A stretch of DNA of 64,000 bases, from NCBI RefSeq assembly GCF_003711105.1, contig NZ_CP023865.1, positions 1,648,001 to 1,712,000 on the forward strand. Reading direction: 5' to 3'. Below, piece after piece: positions 45,139-54,449 of the stretch. Both the position numbers and the translations under genes were made by a program. Numbering within the stretch: position 1 is the first letter of the stretch; the number at the start of each line of letters is the position of its first letter. The stretch is from Actinoplanes teichomyceticus ATCC 31121 (GTDB lineage: Bacteria; Actinomycetota; Actinomycetes; Mycobacteriales; Micromonosporaceae). The notes beneath the pieces were generated by a model. That model saw only the letters and a program-made list of their open reading frames with translations, was not told the DNA's origin and searched no databases.

Positions 45139-45243
45139 GCGCTTCCGGTGCCTGCGTTTCCGGTGCCTGCGTTTCCCGTGCCTGTGCTTCCCGTGCCTGC
45201 GTTTCCCGTGCCTGCGTTTCCCGTGCCTGCGCTTCCCGTGACT
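45139..45243. repeat. 15-bp tandem array between convergent genes
   Basis: Seven copies of GCGTTTCCCGTGCCT (45139, 45154, 45169, 45184, 45199, 45214, 45229) with a few T/C changes, plus a partial eighth. It lies between the MFS stop (45100) and the convergent membrane-protein stop (45281). The unit is a multiple of three and reads as a pentapeptide repeat in passing frames, but no gene with a start supports it. Confidence 0.92.
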
Positions 45244-45280
45244 GCGCTCCGGGCGCGCCGCCGGGCGGTGGGTGAGCCGG

Positions 45281-45814
45281 TCATGGGACGTGGTAGCGCA
45301 GGATCCGGTAGGTGTTGAGCGCGACCCCGAGCACCACGATGCCGGCGCCCGGCGCGCCGCCGAGGAGCAGCAGGTCGATGCCGCGCGGGTTGGCCAGCAG
45401 CTGGCTGGCGCCGGCGGTGACCACGCCGGTGGCCAGGCCGCCGTAGGTGAAGCGGAGCATGCTCGTGCCGGCGGCCTGGAAGGACGTGTCCCCGACGCGT
45501 TCCGCCGAGTAGACGACGATCTCCATCGGGCCCAGCCGGAACGTGTGCTGGTCCAGCGTCTCCTGCAGGGCGCTCACGTTGGCCTGCCAGGGGCGTACCG
45601 GTTCGTTGGTCAGGTCCAGCGCCGGCTGCTGCGGGGACGCCGTGCCGGCCGGTGTGACCTCGGCCGCCGGCGCCACCTCAGCGCCCGGGGTGCCGGCCTC
45701 CGCCGTGCTCTCGACCTCGTGGTCCCGCTCGGCGGGCGAAGCCGGTGGATGCACACCGTCGGATGCCCGGCGTATCGAGCGTGGCAGATGCAGATGCTCC
45801 AGGATACCGCTCAC
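45281..45814 (-). CDS. Uncharacterised protein with C-terminal hydrophobic region
   Basis: This 177-residue protein has a short basic start (SGILEHLHLPRSIRRAS), an Ala/Pro/Glu-rich linker, then a conserved-looking region RPWQANVSALQETLDQHTFR with GPMEIVVYSAERVGDTSF, and two hydrophobic C-terminal segments (GLATGVVTAGASQLL and IDLLLLGGAPGAGIVVLGVA). The GTG at 45814 is chosen because AAGGGGG lies 8-9 bases upstream. An upstream TTG in frame has no site. It converges on the MFS gene and its promoter side holds the split inverted repeats. I do not recognise the family. Confidence 0.68.
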   Translation of the reverse strand: MSGILEHLHLPRSIRRASDGVHPPASPAERDHEVESTAEAGTPGAEVAPAAEVTPAGTASPQQPALDLTNEPVRPWQANVSALQETLDQHTFRLGPMEIVVYSAERVGDTSFQAAGTSMLRFTYGGLATGVVTAGASQLLANPRGIDLLLLGGAPGAGIVVLGVALNTYRILRYHVP

Positions 45815-45879
45815 GATCCATACCCCCTTACGAGGGAGAGCGGGCAAAGGATGACCGTTCCCTGAGAGGAAGGGTACAG

Positions 45880-46053
45880 CCTAAAACCGCAGGTGATGCC
45901 GTTAAGTCCGTACAAATGTCCATACCCTGATCGGGTGCCGCGGCGGGGTCTGCACCGTGATCATTTTGTGACGTAGTTCACACGTATGCCACGGTGTGTC
46001 GCGCGGTTCGCTGCCCATGAATGTCGAACACGGCTGCGACCTGCGGTTTTAGG
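45880..46053. repeat. 15-bp perfect inverted repeat, arms 144 bp apart
   Basis: CCTAAAACCGCAGGT (45880-45894) is the exact reverse complement of ACCTGCGGTTTTAGG (46039-46053). The arms sit in the 442-base gene-free divergent region (45815-46256) between the membrane-protein gene (minus) and the small ORF (plus), one arm nearer each. Such spacing suits paired binding sites rather than a hairpin. The DNA between and around is less GC-rich than the coding flanks. I see no gene in this region. Confidence 0.85.
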
Positions 46054-46104
46054 GTCACGGGGCATCCGTCGACGGTCGCCTATCGGGATCTGGTCTTGCC
46101 AACC

Positions 46105-46140
46105 GGTATGCATCCCGAGCCCAACGGGCGTATGCATACC
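46105..46140. repeat. 9-bp inverted repeat with ATGCAT cores
   Basis: GGTATGCAT (46105-46113) and ATGCATACC (46132-46140) are exact inverted copies with an 18-base spacer. Each arm contains the palindrome ATGCAT. It is 117 bases before the small ORF start and downstream of the 15-bp repeat. It may be an operator or promoter-proximal element. Confidence 0.75.
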
Positions 46141-46256
46141 TAGAGGGCTGAGGTCCGGACCGGTCGCCGGACGACCAGGGTGCCGCGCTCGCTGTGGCAG
46201 CTCACCGGGCCCGCGCACCGGCAGCCCGGTCCGACCTACGAGGTAAGGAGGTCACC

Positions 46257-46391
46257 GTGTCCGAATGGCAAACCCGACCCGTCCGAGTCGCGGGCGGCCC
46301 GGTGCCCGGCAGTGCCGCGCACGCGCCGGCGCCACCCCGGGCCAAGCGCCGACGCCGTGGCAGTCCAGGGGGAGAGGAGGGGTGGACGTGA
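46257..46391 (+). CDS. Small basic ORF coupled to the ribbon-helix-helix gene
   Basis: A 44-codon frame starts at GTG 46257 with an ideal AAGGAGG at 46245-46251, 5 bases upstream. The product begins SEWQTRPVRVAGGPVP and ends in a basic then Gly-rich tail (RAKRRRRGSPGGEEGW). Its TGA overlaps the next gene's GTG start as GTGA at 46388-46391. The strong ribosome site and overlap suggest real translation, either of a small protein or as a leader that couples expression of the next gene. No family is recognised. Confidence 0.6.
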   Translation: MSEWQTRPVRVAGGPVPGSAAHAPAPPRAKRRRRGSPGGEEGWT

Positions 46392-46717
46392 CCGACCTCG
46401 CGAGCGACATCGATGCGGATATCCGGAGCAGCACCGCGACTACCCCGCCCACTCCGCCCACCGCACGTCCGCAGCCGCCCGGCGGCCGTGGCGGCGGCAA
46501 CCAGCTGACCCGCACCACCGTCAACCTCACGCCCCAGGCGGTGGCCGCTCTCGATCGCATGATCGGCGATGGGCAGGGACCCAACAAGTCCGAGCTGATC
46601 AACCGGGGCATCCAGGTACTCGAGATCATTCAGCACGTCCTCGGGCCCAGCAACAACCGGCTCACGATCAAGCGCGACGACGGGACCGAGGAGAGGATCT
46701 GGATCGTCCGCGGGTGA
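46388..46717 (+). CDS. Ribbon-helix-helix-like DNA-binding protein
   Basis: This 109-residue protein has a disordered Pro/Thr-rich N-terminus, then a compact region (about residues 40-90) with the RHH pattern: strand TRTTVNLTPQAVAALDRM, a turn, then helix PNKSELINRGIQVLEIIQH. The Thr-Arg-Thr strand followed by NKSELINRG is typical. A short basic tail (NRLTIKRDDGTEERIWI) ends it. The GTG at 46388 has GAGGAGGG upstream and overlaps the small ORF. It could bind the inverted repeats upstream and thereby control itself. A hairpin follows 46 bases after the stop. Confidence 0.72.
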   Translation: MTDLASDIDADIRSSTATTPPTPPTARPQPPGGRGGGNQLTRTTVNLTPQAVAALDRMIGDGQGPNKSELINRGIQVLEIIQHVLGPSNNRLTIKRDDGTEERIWIVRG

Positions 46718-46762
46718 TCCGCGCGATCCACCGACGGGACCCAACGCGAACAGCAGACCACG

Positions 46763-46792
46763 ACGGCGCCCGGCCGCGACCGGGCGCCGTTC
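46763..46792 (+). terminator. Terminator after the ribbon-helix-helix gene
   Basis: ACGGCGCCCGG (46763-46773) pairs perfectly with CCGGGCGCCGT (46780-46790) around CCGCGA, then TT. It lies in the 344-base gap (46718-47061) before phosphofructokinase. The rest of that gap is GC-rich and holds the pfk leader. I see no gene in it. Confidence 0.8.
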
Positions 46793-47061
46793 CGCGTTCT
46801 CCGGCGCCGTTGCGCGTGCCCGGGGGCGCCGCCCGGCCGGGCTGCCGGATCGCTCGATCGGGGCGCCCCGGCGGCCGCCCCGGCTCGTTGCTCCGGGCGG
46901 AAGCCGTTCCACGAGAAGGGCCGCGTTCAGCAGGCCCGGAAGCGGAGACTAGAGTTCGGCTTGCGGCTCACCCCGGGCCGGCAACGCTGCCGAAGGCGCT
47001 CCCGGGGCTTTCACGGGCTATCTGCATCTCGCTACCCGTCAGGGGAAGGACGAGGAGAAAC

Positions 47062-48090
47062 ATGCGTATCGGCGTGCTCACCGGTGGCGGCGACTGCCCC
47101 GGTCTCAACGCGGTCATCCGTGCCGTGGTGCGCAAGGGCGTCACCGCTTACGGTCACGAGTTCGTCGGGTTCCGGGACGGCTGGAAGGGCCCGCTGGAGG
47201 GTCTGACGAAGCCGTTGGGCATCGCGGAGGTCCGCGGCATCCTGCCGCGCGGTGGCACGATCCTGGGCTCCTCCCGCACCAACCCGTTCAAGATCGAGAA
47301 CGGTGTCGAGCGGATCAAGGCCAACCTGCAGGAGCAGGGCGTCGACGCGCTGGTCGCGATCGGCGGCGAGGACACCCTCGGCGTCGCGACCAAGCTCCAC
47401 GACCTGGGCGTGAACGTGGTCGGCGTGCCGAAGACGATCGACAACGACCTCAACGCCACCGACTTCACCTTCGGCTTCGACACCGCGGTCAACATCGCGA
47501 TGGAGGCCATCGACCGGCTGCACACCACCGCCGAGTCGCACCACCGCACCCTGGTCGTCGAGGTCATGGGCCGGCACGCCGGCTGGATCGCGCTGCACGC
47601 CGGTCTCGCCGGTGGCGCGAACGTGATCCTGCTGCCGGAGCGCAAGTTCGACGTCGAGCAGGTCGCGACGTACGTGACCAAGCGCTTCCAGGTCGAGTAC
47701 GCGCCGATCGTGGTGGTCGCCGAGGGCGCCCAGCCGCTGGACGGCCAGATGGTCCTGCACAACCAGGAGCTCGACTCGTTCGGCCACGTCCGCCTCGGCG
47801 GCATCGGCCAGTGGCTGGCCGAGCAGCTGGAGGAGAAGACCGGCAAGGAGGCCCGCACGGTCGTCCTCGGTCACATCCAGCGCGGTGGCACCCCGACCGC
47901 GTTCGACCGGGTGCTGTCCACCCGGTTCGGCCTGCAGGCGATCGACGCCGTGCACGAGGGCGACTTCGGCAAGATGATGGCGCTGCGCGGCACCGACATC
48001 GTCCGCGTCCCGCTGATCGAGGGCACCGGCGAGCTGAAGACCGTCCCGCTGGAGCGTTACGAAGAGGCCGAGGTCTTCTTCGGCAACTGA
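47062..48090 (+). CDS. pfkA: 6-phosphofructokinase, pyrophosphate-type signature
   Basis: This 342-residue group-III phosphofructokinase has the Gly-rich VLTGGGDCPGLNAVIRAVVR, the GGEDTLGVATKL donor site and the catalytic PKTIDNDLNATDFTFGFDT. An Asp in the donor loop (GGED) together with Lys in PKTIDND instead of PGTIDND is the established mark of PPi-dependent enzymes, as in Amycolatopsis. It phosphorylates fructose-6-phosphate reversibly. The ATG at 47062 has GAGGAG 5-10 bases upstream. A longer frame upstream belongs to the preceding region and is not kept. A strong terminator follows. Confidence 0.95.
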   Translation: MRIGVLTGGGDCPGLNAVIRAVVRKGVTAYGHEFVGFRDGWKGPLEGLTKPLGIAEVRGILPRGGTILGSSRTNPFKIENGVERIKANLQEQGVDALVAIGGEDTLGVATKLHDLGVNVVGVPKTIDNDLNATDFTFGFDTAVNIAMEAIDRLHTTAESHHRTLVVEVMGRHAGWIALHAGLAGGANVILLPERKFDVEQVATYVTKRFQVEYAPIVVVAEGAQPLDGQMVLHNQELDSFGHVRLGGIGQWLAEQLEEKTGKEARTVVLGHIQRGGTPTAFDRVLSTRFGLQAIDAVHEGDFGKMMALRGTDIVRVPLIEGTGELKTVPLERYEEAEVFFGN

Positions 48091-48100
48091 TCCATCCGGA

Positions 48101-48132
48101 GAATGCCGGGGGCCGCTCGGCCCCCGGCATTC
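48101..48132 (+). terminator. Terminator after pfkA
   Basis: A perfect 14-base stem: GAATGCCGGGGGCC (48101-48114) and GGCCCCCGGCATTC (48119-48132) around GCTC. It separates pfkA from proC. Confidence 0.9.
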
Positions 48133-48161
48133 CCGCTTGTTCCGTCCCCTTGAGGAGTCCT

Positions 48162-48977
48162 GTGTTGCCCGAGCACACCGTCGCGGTGATCGGCGCCGGC
48201 AAGATCGGCGAACTCGTCGTCTCCGGCCTGCTGCGCTCCGGATGGCCGACCGATCGGCTGCTGGTCACCGCCCGCCGCGCGGCGCGCGGCGCGGAGCTCG
48301 CCGAGAGGTACGGCGTGACGGTGGTGGGCAACGCCGAGGCGGTCGAGCGGGCCGACGTGCTGGCCATCGCGGTCAAGCCGCAGGACGCCGCGACGCTGCT
48401 GGACGAGATCGGTCCCCGGGTGCCGGCCGAGAAGCTCGTGATCTCGCTCTGCGCCGGCCTGCCGACCAGCTTCTTCGCCGCCCGCCTGCCCGAGGGCACC
48501 CCGGTGATCCGGGTGATGACCAACACCCCGGCCCTGGTCGACCAGGCGATGACCGCGATCTCCGCGGGTCCGCACGCCAACGGCGAGCAGCTGGCCATCG
48601 CCGAGGAGATGTTCAAGCCGCTCGGGGTGACCCTGCGCGTCCCCGAATCGCAGCAGGACGCGGTCACCGCGCTCTCCGGCTCCGGCCCGGCGTACTTCTA
48701 CCTGCTGGTGGAGGCCATGGTCGACGCCGGCATCCTGCTCGGCCTGCCGCGCCAGGTCGCCCACGAGCTGATCGTGCAGACCGCCATCGGCTCCGCGGTC
48801 ATGCTGCGTGACTCCGGTGAGCACCCGGTCAAGCTGCGCGAGGCGGTCACGTCCCCGGCCGGCACCACCATCTCCGCGATCCGCGAACTGGAGAACCACG
48901 GGGTGCGCGCCGCGCTGCTGGCCGCCCTGGAGGCCGCCCGCGACCGGGCCCGCGAGATCGCCGCCCAGGCGCGCTGA
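48162..48977 (+). CDS. proC: Pyrroline-5-carboxylate reductase
   Basis: This 271-residue enzyme makes proline from pyrroline-5-carboxylate. VAVIGAGKIGELVVSGLLRS is the NAD(P) site. AIAVKPQDAATLLDEI, VIRVMTNTPALVDQAM and the C-terminal signature TALSGSGPAYFYLLVEAMVD complete the fold. GAGGAG lies 5 bases before the GTG at 48162. A TTG at 48165 is the alternative. It stands alone past the pfkA terminator. A stretch of 143 GC-rich bases with no gene follows. Confidence 0.95.
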   Translation: MLPEHTVAVIGAGKIGELVVSGLLRSGWPTDRLLVTARRAARGAELAERYGVTVVGNAEAVERADVLAIAVKPQDAATLLDEIGPRVPAEKLVISLCAGLPTSFFAARLPEGTPVIRVMTNTPALVDQAMTAISAGPHANGEQLAIAEEMFKPLGVTLRVPESQQDAVTALSGSGPAYFYLLVEAMVDAGILLGLPRQVAHELIVQTAIGSAVMLRDSGEHPVKLREAVTSPAGTTISAIRELENHGVRAALLAALEAARDRAREIAAQAR

Positions 48978-49120
48978 CCGCGCTGCGGCCCGGGCCCCGG
49001 CTCGGCCCGGGGATCCCCGGACGGCGCGTGGCGGTCCGCCGGTGGCGCGGCGCCGCGCGGGTGGACCCGGGGCGTGGCCGGTGGCCCGCGGACGGGACTC
49101 GCCGGGTCGTACCCGGAATG

Positions 49121-49798
49121 TCAATACCAGATGGCGATCCGCGAGCCGTTGTCCTCCTCCGGCGGTGACGGGTAGGACAGCGCCGTGTTGGTGGCCACCC
49201 GGTGGGCGGTCCAGGCGACCGCGGCGGCGTCCAGGATGTCGTCGGGCGGGGCCTGACCGGCCGGGCCGAGCTGGTCGGGCAGCACGATGCCGTGGCGGGC
49301 CAGCAGCTGCCGGCGGCGGGCCTGGCCGCTCCAGGTCTTCTTGGCGAACGGCAGCGGCTCGCCGGCCATGGTCCGGAAGGACACCTCCGGGTGGGCCTCG
49401 AAGAGCAGGCCCGGGTGGCGTTCCCAGAGGGCGTTCGCCTCGAGCAGCTTGGGCCGCAGCGCCCAGGACTGCCGGCTGAGCCCGGCGCCGGTGAGCTCGC
49501 GGCAGAGCCGGTTGGCCGCGGCGAAGTCCGGCTCCATCCAGACCGCGCGCGGCGGCACCCGGAACACGCTGCTGCGGCGCGGGCCGAGCTGGTCGGCGGC
49601 CAGGGTGTCGGCGGTGCGCCAGCGGTCCGGCAGCATGCCGAGGGGGATGTCGACGCCGATCACCGCGGCGCCGGAGCTGCCCGCGACGATCTCGTACAGG
49701 GTGGAGGCGAGCACCGCGCGCCCGAAGGCGCCGTCGCGGAGCTCGACCCCGACCCAGCCGAGCGCGTACGCGTCGACCCCGATCACGTGAATGCTCAT
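49121..49798 (-). CDS. DUF429 family protein
   Basis: This 225-residue protein has the DUF429 pattern IHVIGVDAYALGWVGVELRD, VIGVDIPLGMLP, RPKLLEANALWERHP and an EAHPEVSFRTMAG motif. The Asp residues in GVDA and GVDIP lie where RNase-H-fold metal residues would be, but no activity is known for this family. The start is an ATG at 49798. The stop is next to the glutathione peroxidase-like gene on the same strand, only 7 bases away, so they are one operon. A palindromic CCGGGT/ACCCGG hairpin lies just past the stop. Confidence 0.87.
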   Translation of the reverse strand: MSIHVIGVDAYALGWVGVELRDGAFGRAVLASTLYEIVAGSSGAAVIGVDIPLGMLPDRWRTADTLAADQLGPRRSSVFRVPPRAVWMEPDFAAANRLCRELTGAGLSRQSWALRPKLLEANALWERHPGLLFEAHPEVSFRTMAGEPLPFAKKTWSGQARRRQLLARHGIVLPDQLGPAGQAPPDDILDAAAVAWTAHRVATNTALSYPSPPEEDNGSRIAIWY

Positions 49799-49805
49799 CG
49801 GCCGC

Positions 49806-50276
49806 TCAGCGGGGCAGTAGCTTCTCGACGGTCGCGACCAGGTCGGCGTCGTCCGGGGCGACCTGTGGGTCGAACCGGGCGGCCACCGTGCCGTCGGGGG
49901 CGACCACGAACTTCTCGAAGTTCCACCGGATGTCCGGCCCGTCGCCGATCAGCTCGCGGTAGAGCGGGTGCCGGCCGGGGCCGTTCACCTCGCTCTTGGC
50001 CGCCAGCGGGAAGGTCACGCCGTAGTTCACCCGGCAGAACTCGTCGATCTCGGTGGCGGTGCCGGGCTCCTGGTGACCGAACTGGTCGCACGGCACCCCG
50101 AGCAGCACGAGGCCACGGTCGCGGTAGGTGTCGTAGAGATTCTGCAGCTTGTCGTACTGCGGGGTCAGGCCGCAGCGCGAGGCCACATTGACCACCAGCA
50201 GCACCGAACCGCGGTAGCGGTCCAAATCGGTCGTGCCACCGGTGAGGGCGTCAATGCTGACGTCGAAGATGGTCAT
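49806..50276 (-). CDS. Glutathione peroxidase-family thiol peroxidase
   Basis: This 156-residue peroxidase has the Cys active site NVASRCGLTPQYDKL (Cys rather than Sec), the Gln in GVPCDQFGHQEPG, and Trp/Asn in IRWNFEKFVV, which complete the catalytic tetrad. A second Cys, in the CDQF motif, could form the resolving disulfide typical of thioredoxin-dependent members. It reduces hydroperoxides. The ATG is at 50276. It is cotranscribed with the DUF429 gene and divergent from the chitinase. Confidence 0.94.
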   Translation of the reverse strand: MTIFDVSIDALTGGTTDLDRYRGSVLLVVNVASRCGLTPQYDKLQNLYDTYRDRGLVLLGVPCDQFGHQEPGTATEIDEFCRVNYGVTFPLAAKSEVNGPGRHPLYRELIGDGPDIRWNFEKFVVAPDGTVAARFDPQVAPDDADLVATVEKLLPR

Positions 50277-50343
50277 GACGGAAGACTACGCGGTGTGGCC
50301 ACTCGAATGCACGCCGTGTTTATCCCGTGCCCTCTGTTAAAGA

Positions 50344-50396
50344 GACCTTAAAGGTCGTCACCTGGCTTGACTGGTGTTAATCAATGTGACTACCGT
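50344..50396 (+). promoter_or_regulatory. Candidate promoter and inverted repeat upstream of the chitinase
   Basis: GACCT-TAA-AGGTC (50344-50356) is an inverted repeat. TTGACT (50367-50372) with TACCGT (50391-50396) at 18 bases could be -35 and -10 hexamers. Both lie before the GTG at 50446, in AT-richer DNA. The repeat is not a DasR site (that is TGGTCTAGACCA-like). Confidence 0.45.
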
Positions 50397-50445
50397 CTCC
50401 TCATCCTCTCTCTCTGGAAAGTTTCCTATTAATGAGGAGACCGTA

Positions 50446-51930
50446 GTGGGCAAAACCCTCCGCCGGGCGCTGCTCGCCGGCGCGGTCGTGATCGGCGCCT
50501 CGGCGTCGGTCCCGCTCGTGCCGGCGAACGCCGCGACCGCGTGTGCCGCCGCCTGGTCTGCCAGTTCCGTGTACGTGAAGGACAACGTCGCCTCACAGAA
50601 CGGGCACAACTACACCGCCAAGTGGTGGACCCAGAACGAGTCCCCGGCCACCCACAGCGGTGCCTGGGACGTCTGGGTCGACAACGGCGTGTGTGGTGGC
50701 ACGACCACCCCGACCACCGCCCCGACCACGACCCCGCCGACCACCCCACCCACCACCACGCCGACCACCCCGCCCACGACCGCGCCGACCACGACGCCGC
50801 CGACCAGCGGGACCAGCGGCAAGAACGTCGTCGGCTACTTCGCCGAGTGGGGCGTGTACGGCCGCAACTACCACGTCAAGAACCTGGTGACCTCGGGCTC
50901 CGCCGCCAAGCTGACGCACATCCTGTACGCGTTCGGCAACACCACCGGCGGCCAGTGCTCGATCGGTGACTCCTACGCCGACTACGACCGCGCCTACTCC
51001 GCGGCGGAGAGCGTCGACGGCGTCGCCGACACCTGGGACACCGGCGCGCTGCGCGGCTCGTTCAACCAGCTGCGCAAGCTCAAGAAGCTCTACCCGAACA
51101 TCAAGGTGATCTGGTCGTTCGGCGGCTGGACCTGGTCCGGCGGCTTCACCCAGGCCGCCGCGAACCCGACCGCGTTCGCCAACTCCTGCTACAACCTGGT
51201 CAAGGACTCCCGCTGGGCCGACGTCTTCGACGGCATCGACGTGGACTGGGAGTACCCGAACGCCTGTGGTCTGACCTGCGACACCAGCGGCCCGGACGCG
51301 TACAGCAAGGTGATCTCGGCGCTGCGCACCAAGTTCGGCACGAACTTCCTGATCACCTCGGCGATCTCCGCGGACGGCTCGAACGGCGGCAAGCTCGACG
51401 TCGCCGACTACGCCTCCGGCATCGCGAAGCTGAACCTGGTCTTCCCGATGACGTACGACTACTTCGGCGCGTTCAACGCCAAGGGCCCGACCGCCCCGCA
51501 CTCGCCGCTGACCTCGTACGCCGGCATCCCGCAGGCCGGCTTCTACTCCGACGCGGCGATCCAGAAGCTGAAGAGCAAGGGTGTTCCGGCCAGCAAGATC
51601 CTGCTCGGCATCGGCTTCTACGGCCGCGGCTGGACCGGGGTCACCCAGGCCGCCCCGGGCGGCACCGCGACCGGCGCGGCCCCGGGCGCCTACGAGGCGG
51701 GCATCGAGGACTACAAGGTCCTCAAGAGCAGCTGCCCGGCCAACGGCACGGTGGCCGGCACCGCGTACGCCTTCTGCGGCTCCAACTGGTGGAGCTACGA
51801 CACCCCGTCGACCATCGCCGGGAAGATGTCGTACGTCAAGCAGCAGGGCCTCGGCGGCGCCTTCTTCTGGGAGTTCTCCGGCGACACCGCCAACGGTGAG
51901 CTGATCGGCGCCATCAAGAGCAACCTGTAG
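50446..51930 (+). CDS. Secreted GH18 chitinase with chitin-binding domain
   Basis: This 494-residue exported enzyme hydrolyses chitin. It has a signal peptide (KTLRRALLAGAVVIGASASV, cleavage near ANA-AT), a CBM5/12 domain (about 38-85, AWSASSVYVKDNVASQNGHN and a Trp-rich QNESPATHSGAWDVW), a Thr/Pro linker (about 86-122) and the GH18 barrel. The catalytic motif DGIDVDWE runs from D262 to the acid E269, preceded by FGGWTWSGG. The GTG at 50446 has GAGGAG at 50434-50439. Longer in-frame starts upstream would precede the signal peptide. It supports growth on chitin. Two pairs of Cys may form disulfides. Confidence 0.95.
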   Translation: MGKTLRRALLAGAVVIGASASVPLVPANAATACAAAWSASSVYVKDNVASQNGHNYTAKWWTQNESPATHSGAWDVWVDNGVCGGTTTPTTAPTTTPPTTPPTTTPTTPPTTAPTTTPPTSGTSGKNVVGYFAEWGVYGRNYHVKNLVTSGSAAKLTHILYAFGNTTGGQCSIGDSYADYDRAYSAAESVDGVADTWDTGALRGSFNQLRKLKKLYPNIKVIWSFGGWTWSGGFTQAAANPTAFANSCYNLVKDSRWADVFDGIDVDWEYPNACGLTCDTSGPDAYSKVISALRTKFGTNFLITSAISADGSNGGKLDVADYASGIAKLNLVFPMTYDYFGAFNAKGPTAPHSPLTSYAGIPQAGFYSDAAIQKLKSKGVPASKILLGIGFYGRGWTGVTQAAPGGTATGAAPGAYEAGIEDYKVLKSSCPANGTVAGTAYAFCGSNWWSYDTPSTIAGKMSYVKQQGLGGAFFWEFSGDTANGELIGAIKSNL

Positions 51931-51953
51931 ACCTGTCCCTTCGACGGAGAATG

Positions 51954-51987
51954 CGGGGCACCGGGTCCAGGCCCGGCGCCCCGTTTT
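51954..51987 (+). terminator. Terminator after the chitinase
   Basis: CGGGGC-A-CCGGG (51954-51965) pairs with CCCGG-C-GCCCCG (51972-51983) with one mismatch, followed by TTTT. It separates the chitinase from the DAHP synthase gene. Confidence 0.88.
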
Positions 51988-51992
51988 CGTAG

Positions 51993-54405
<2,413 letters not shown>

Positions 54406-54449
54406 CTTTCCGCAAGTCCGGCGTTCCGGGCCCGATGGGTTGCTTCGCT

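Noticed and set aside
44149..45318. Frame ending in AFPVP pentapeptides through the 15-bp array
   Set aside because: It is a shadow of the MFS exporter gene. The pentapeptides come from the non-coding repeat.
46180..47061. N-terminal extension of the phosphofructokinase frame
   Set aside because: The family begins at MRIGVLTGGGDCPG (47062), which has its own GAGGAG. The extension is antisense-like low-complexity sequence.
50344..50356. DasR (GlcNAc regulator) site upstream of the chitinase
   Set aside because: The repeat reads GACCT...AGGTC, not the TGGTCTAGACCA form expected for DasR.
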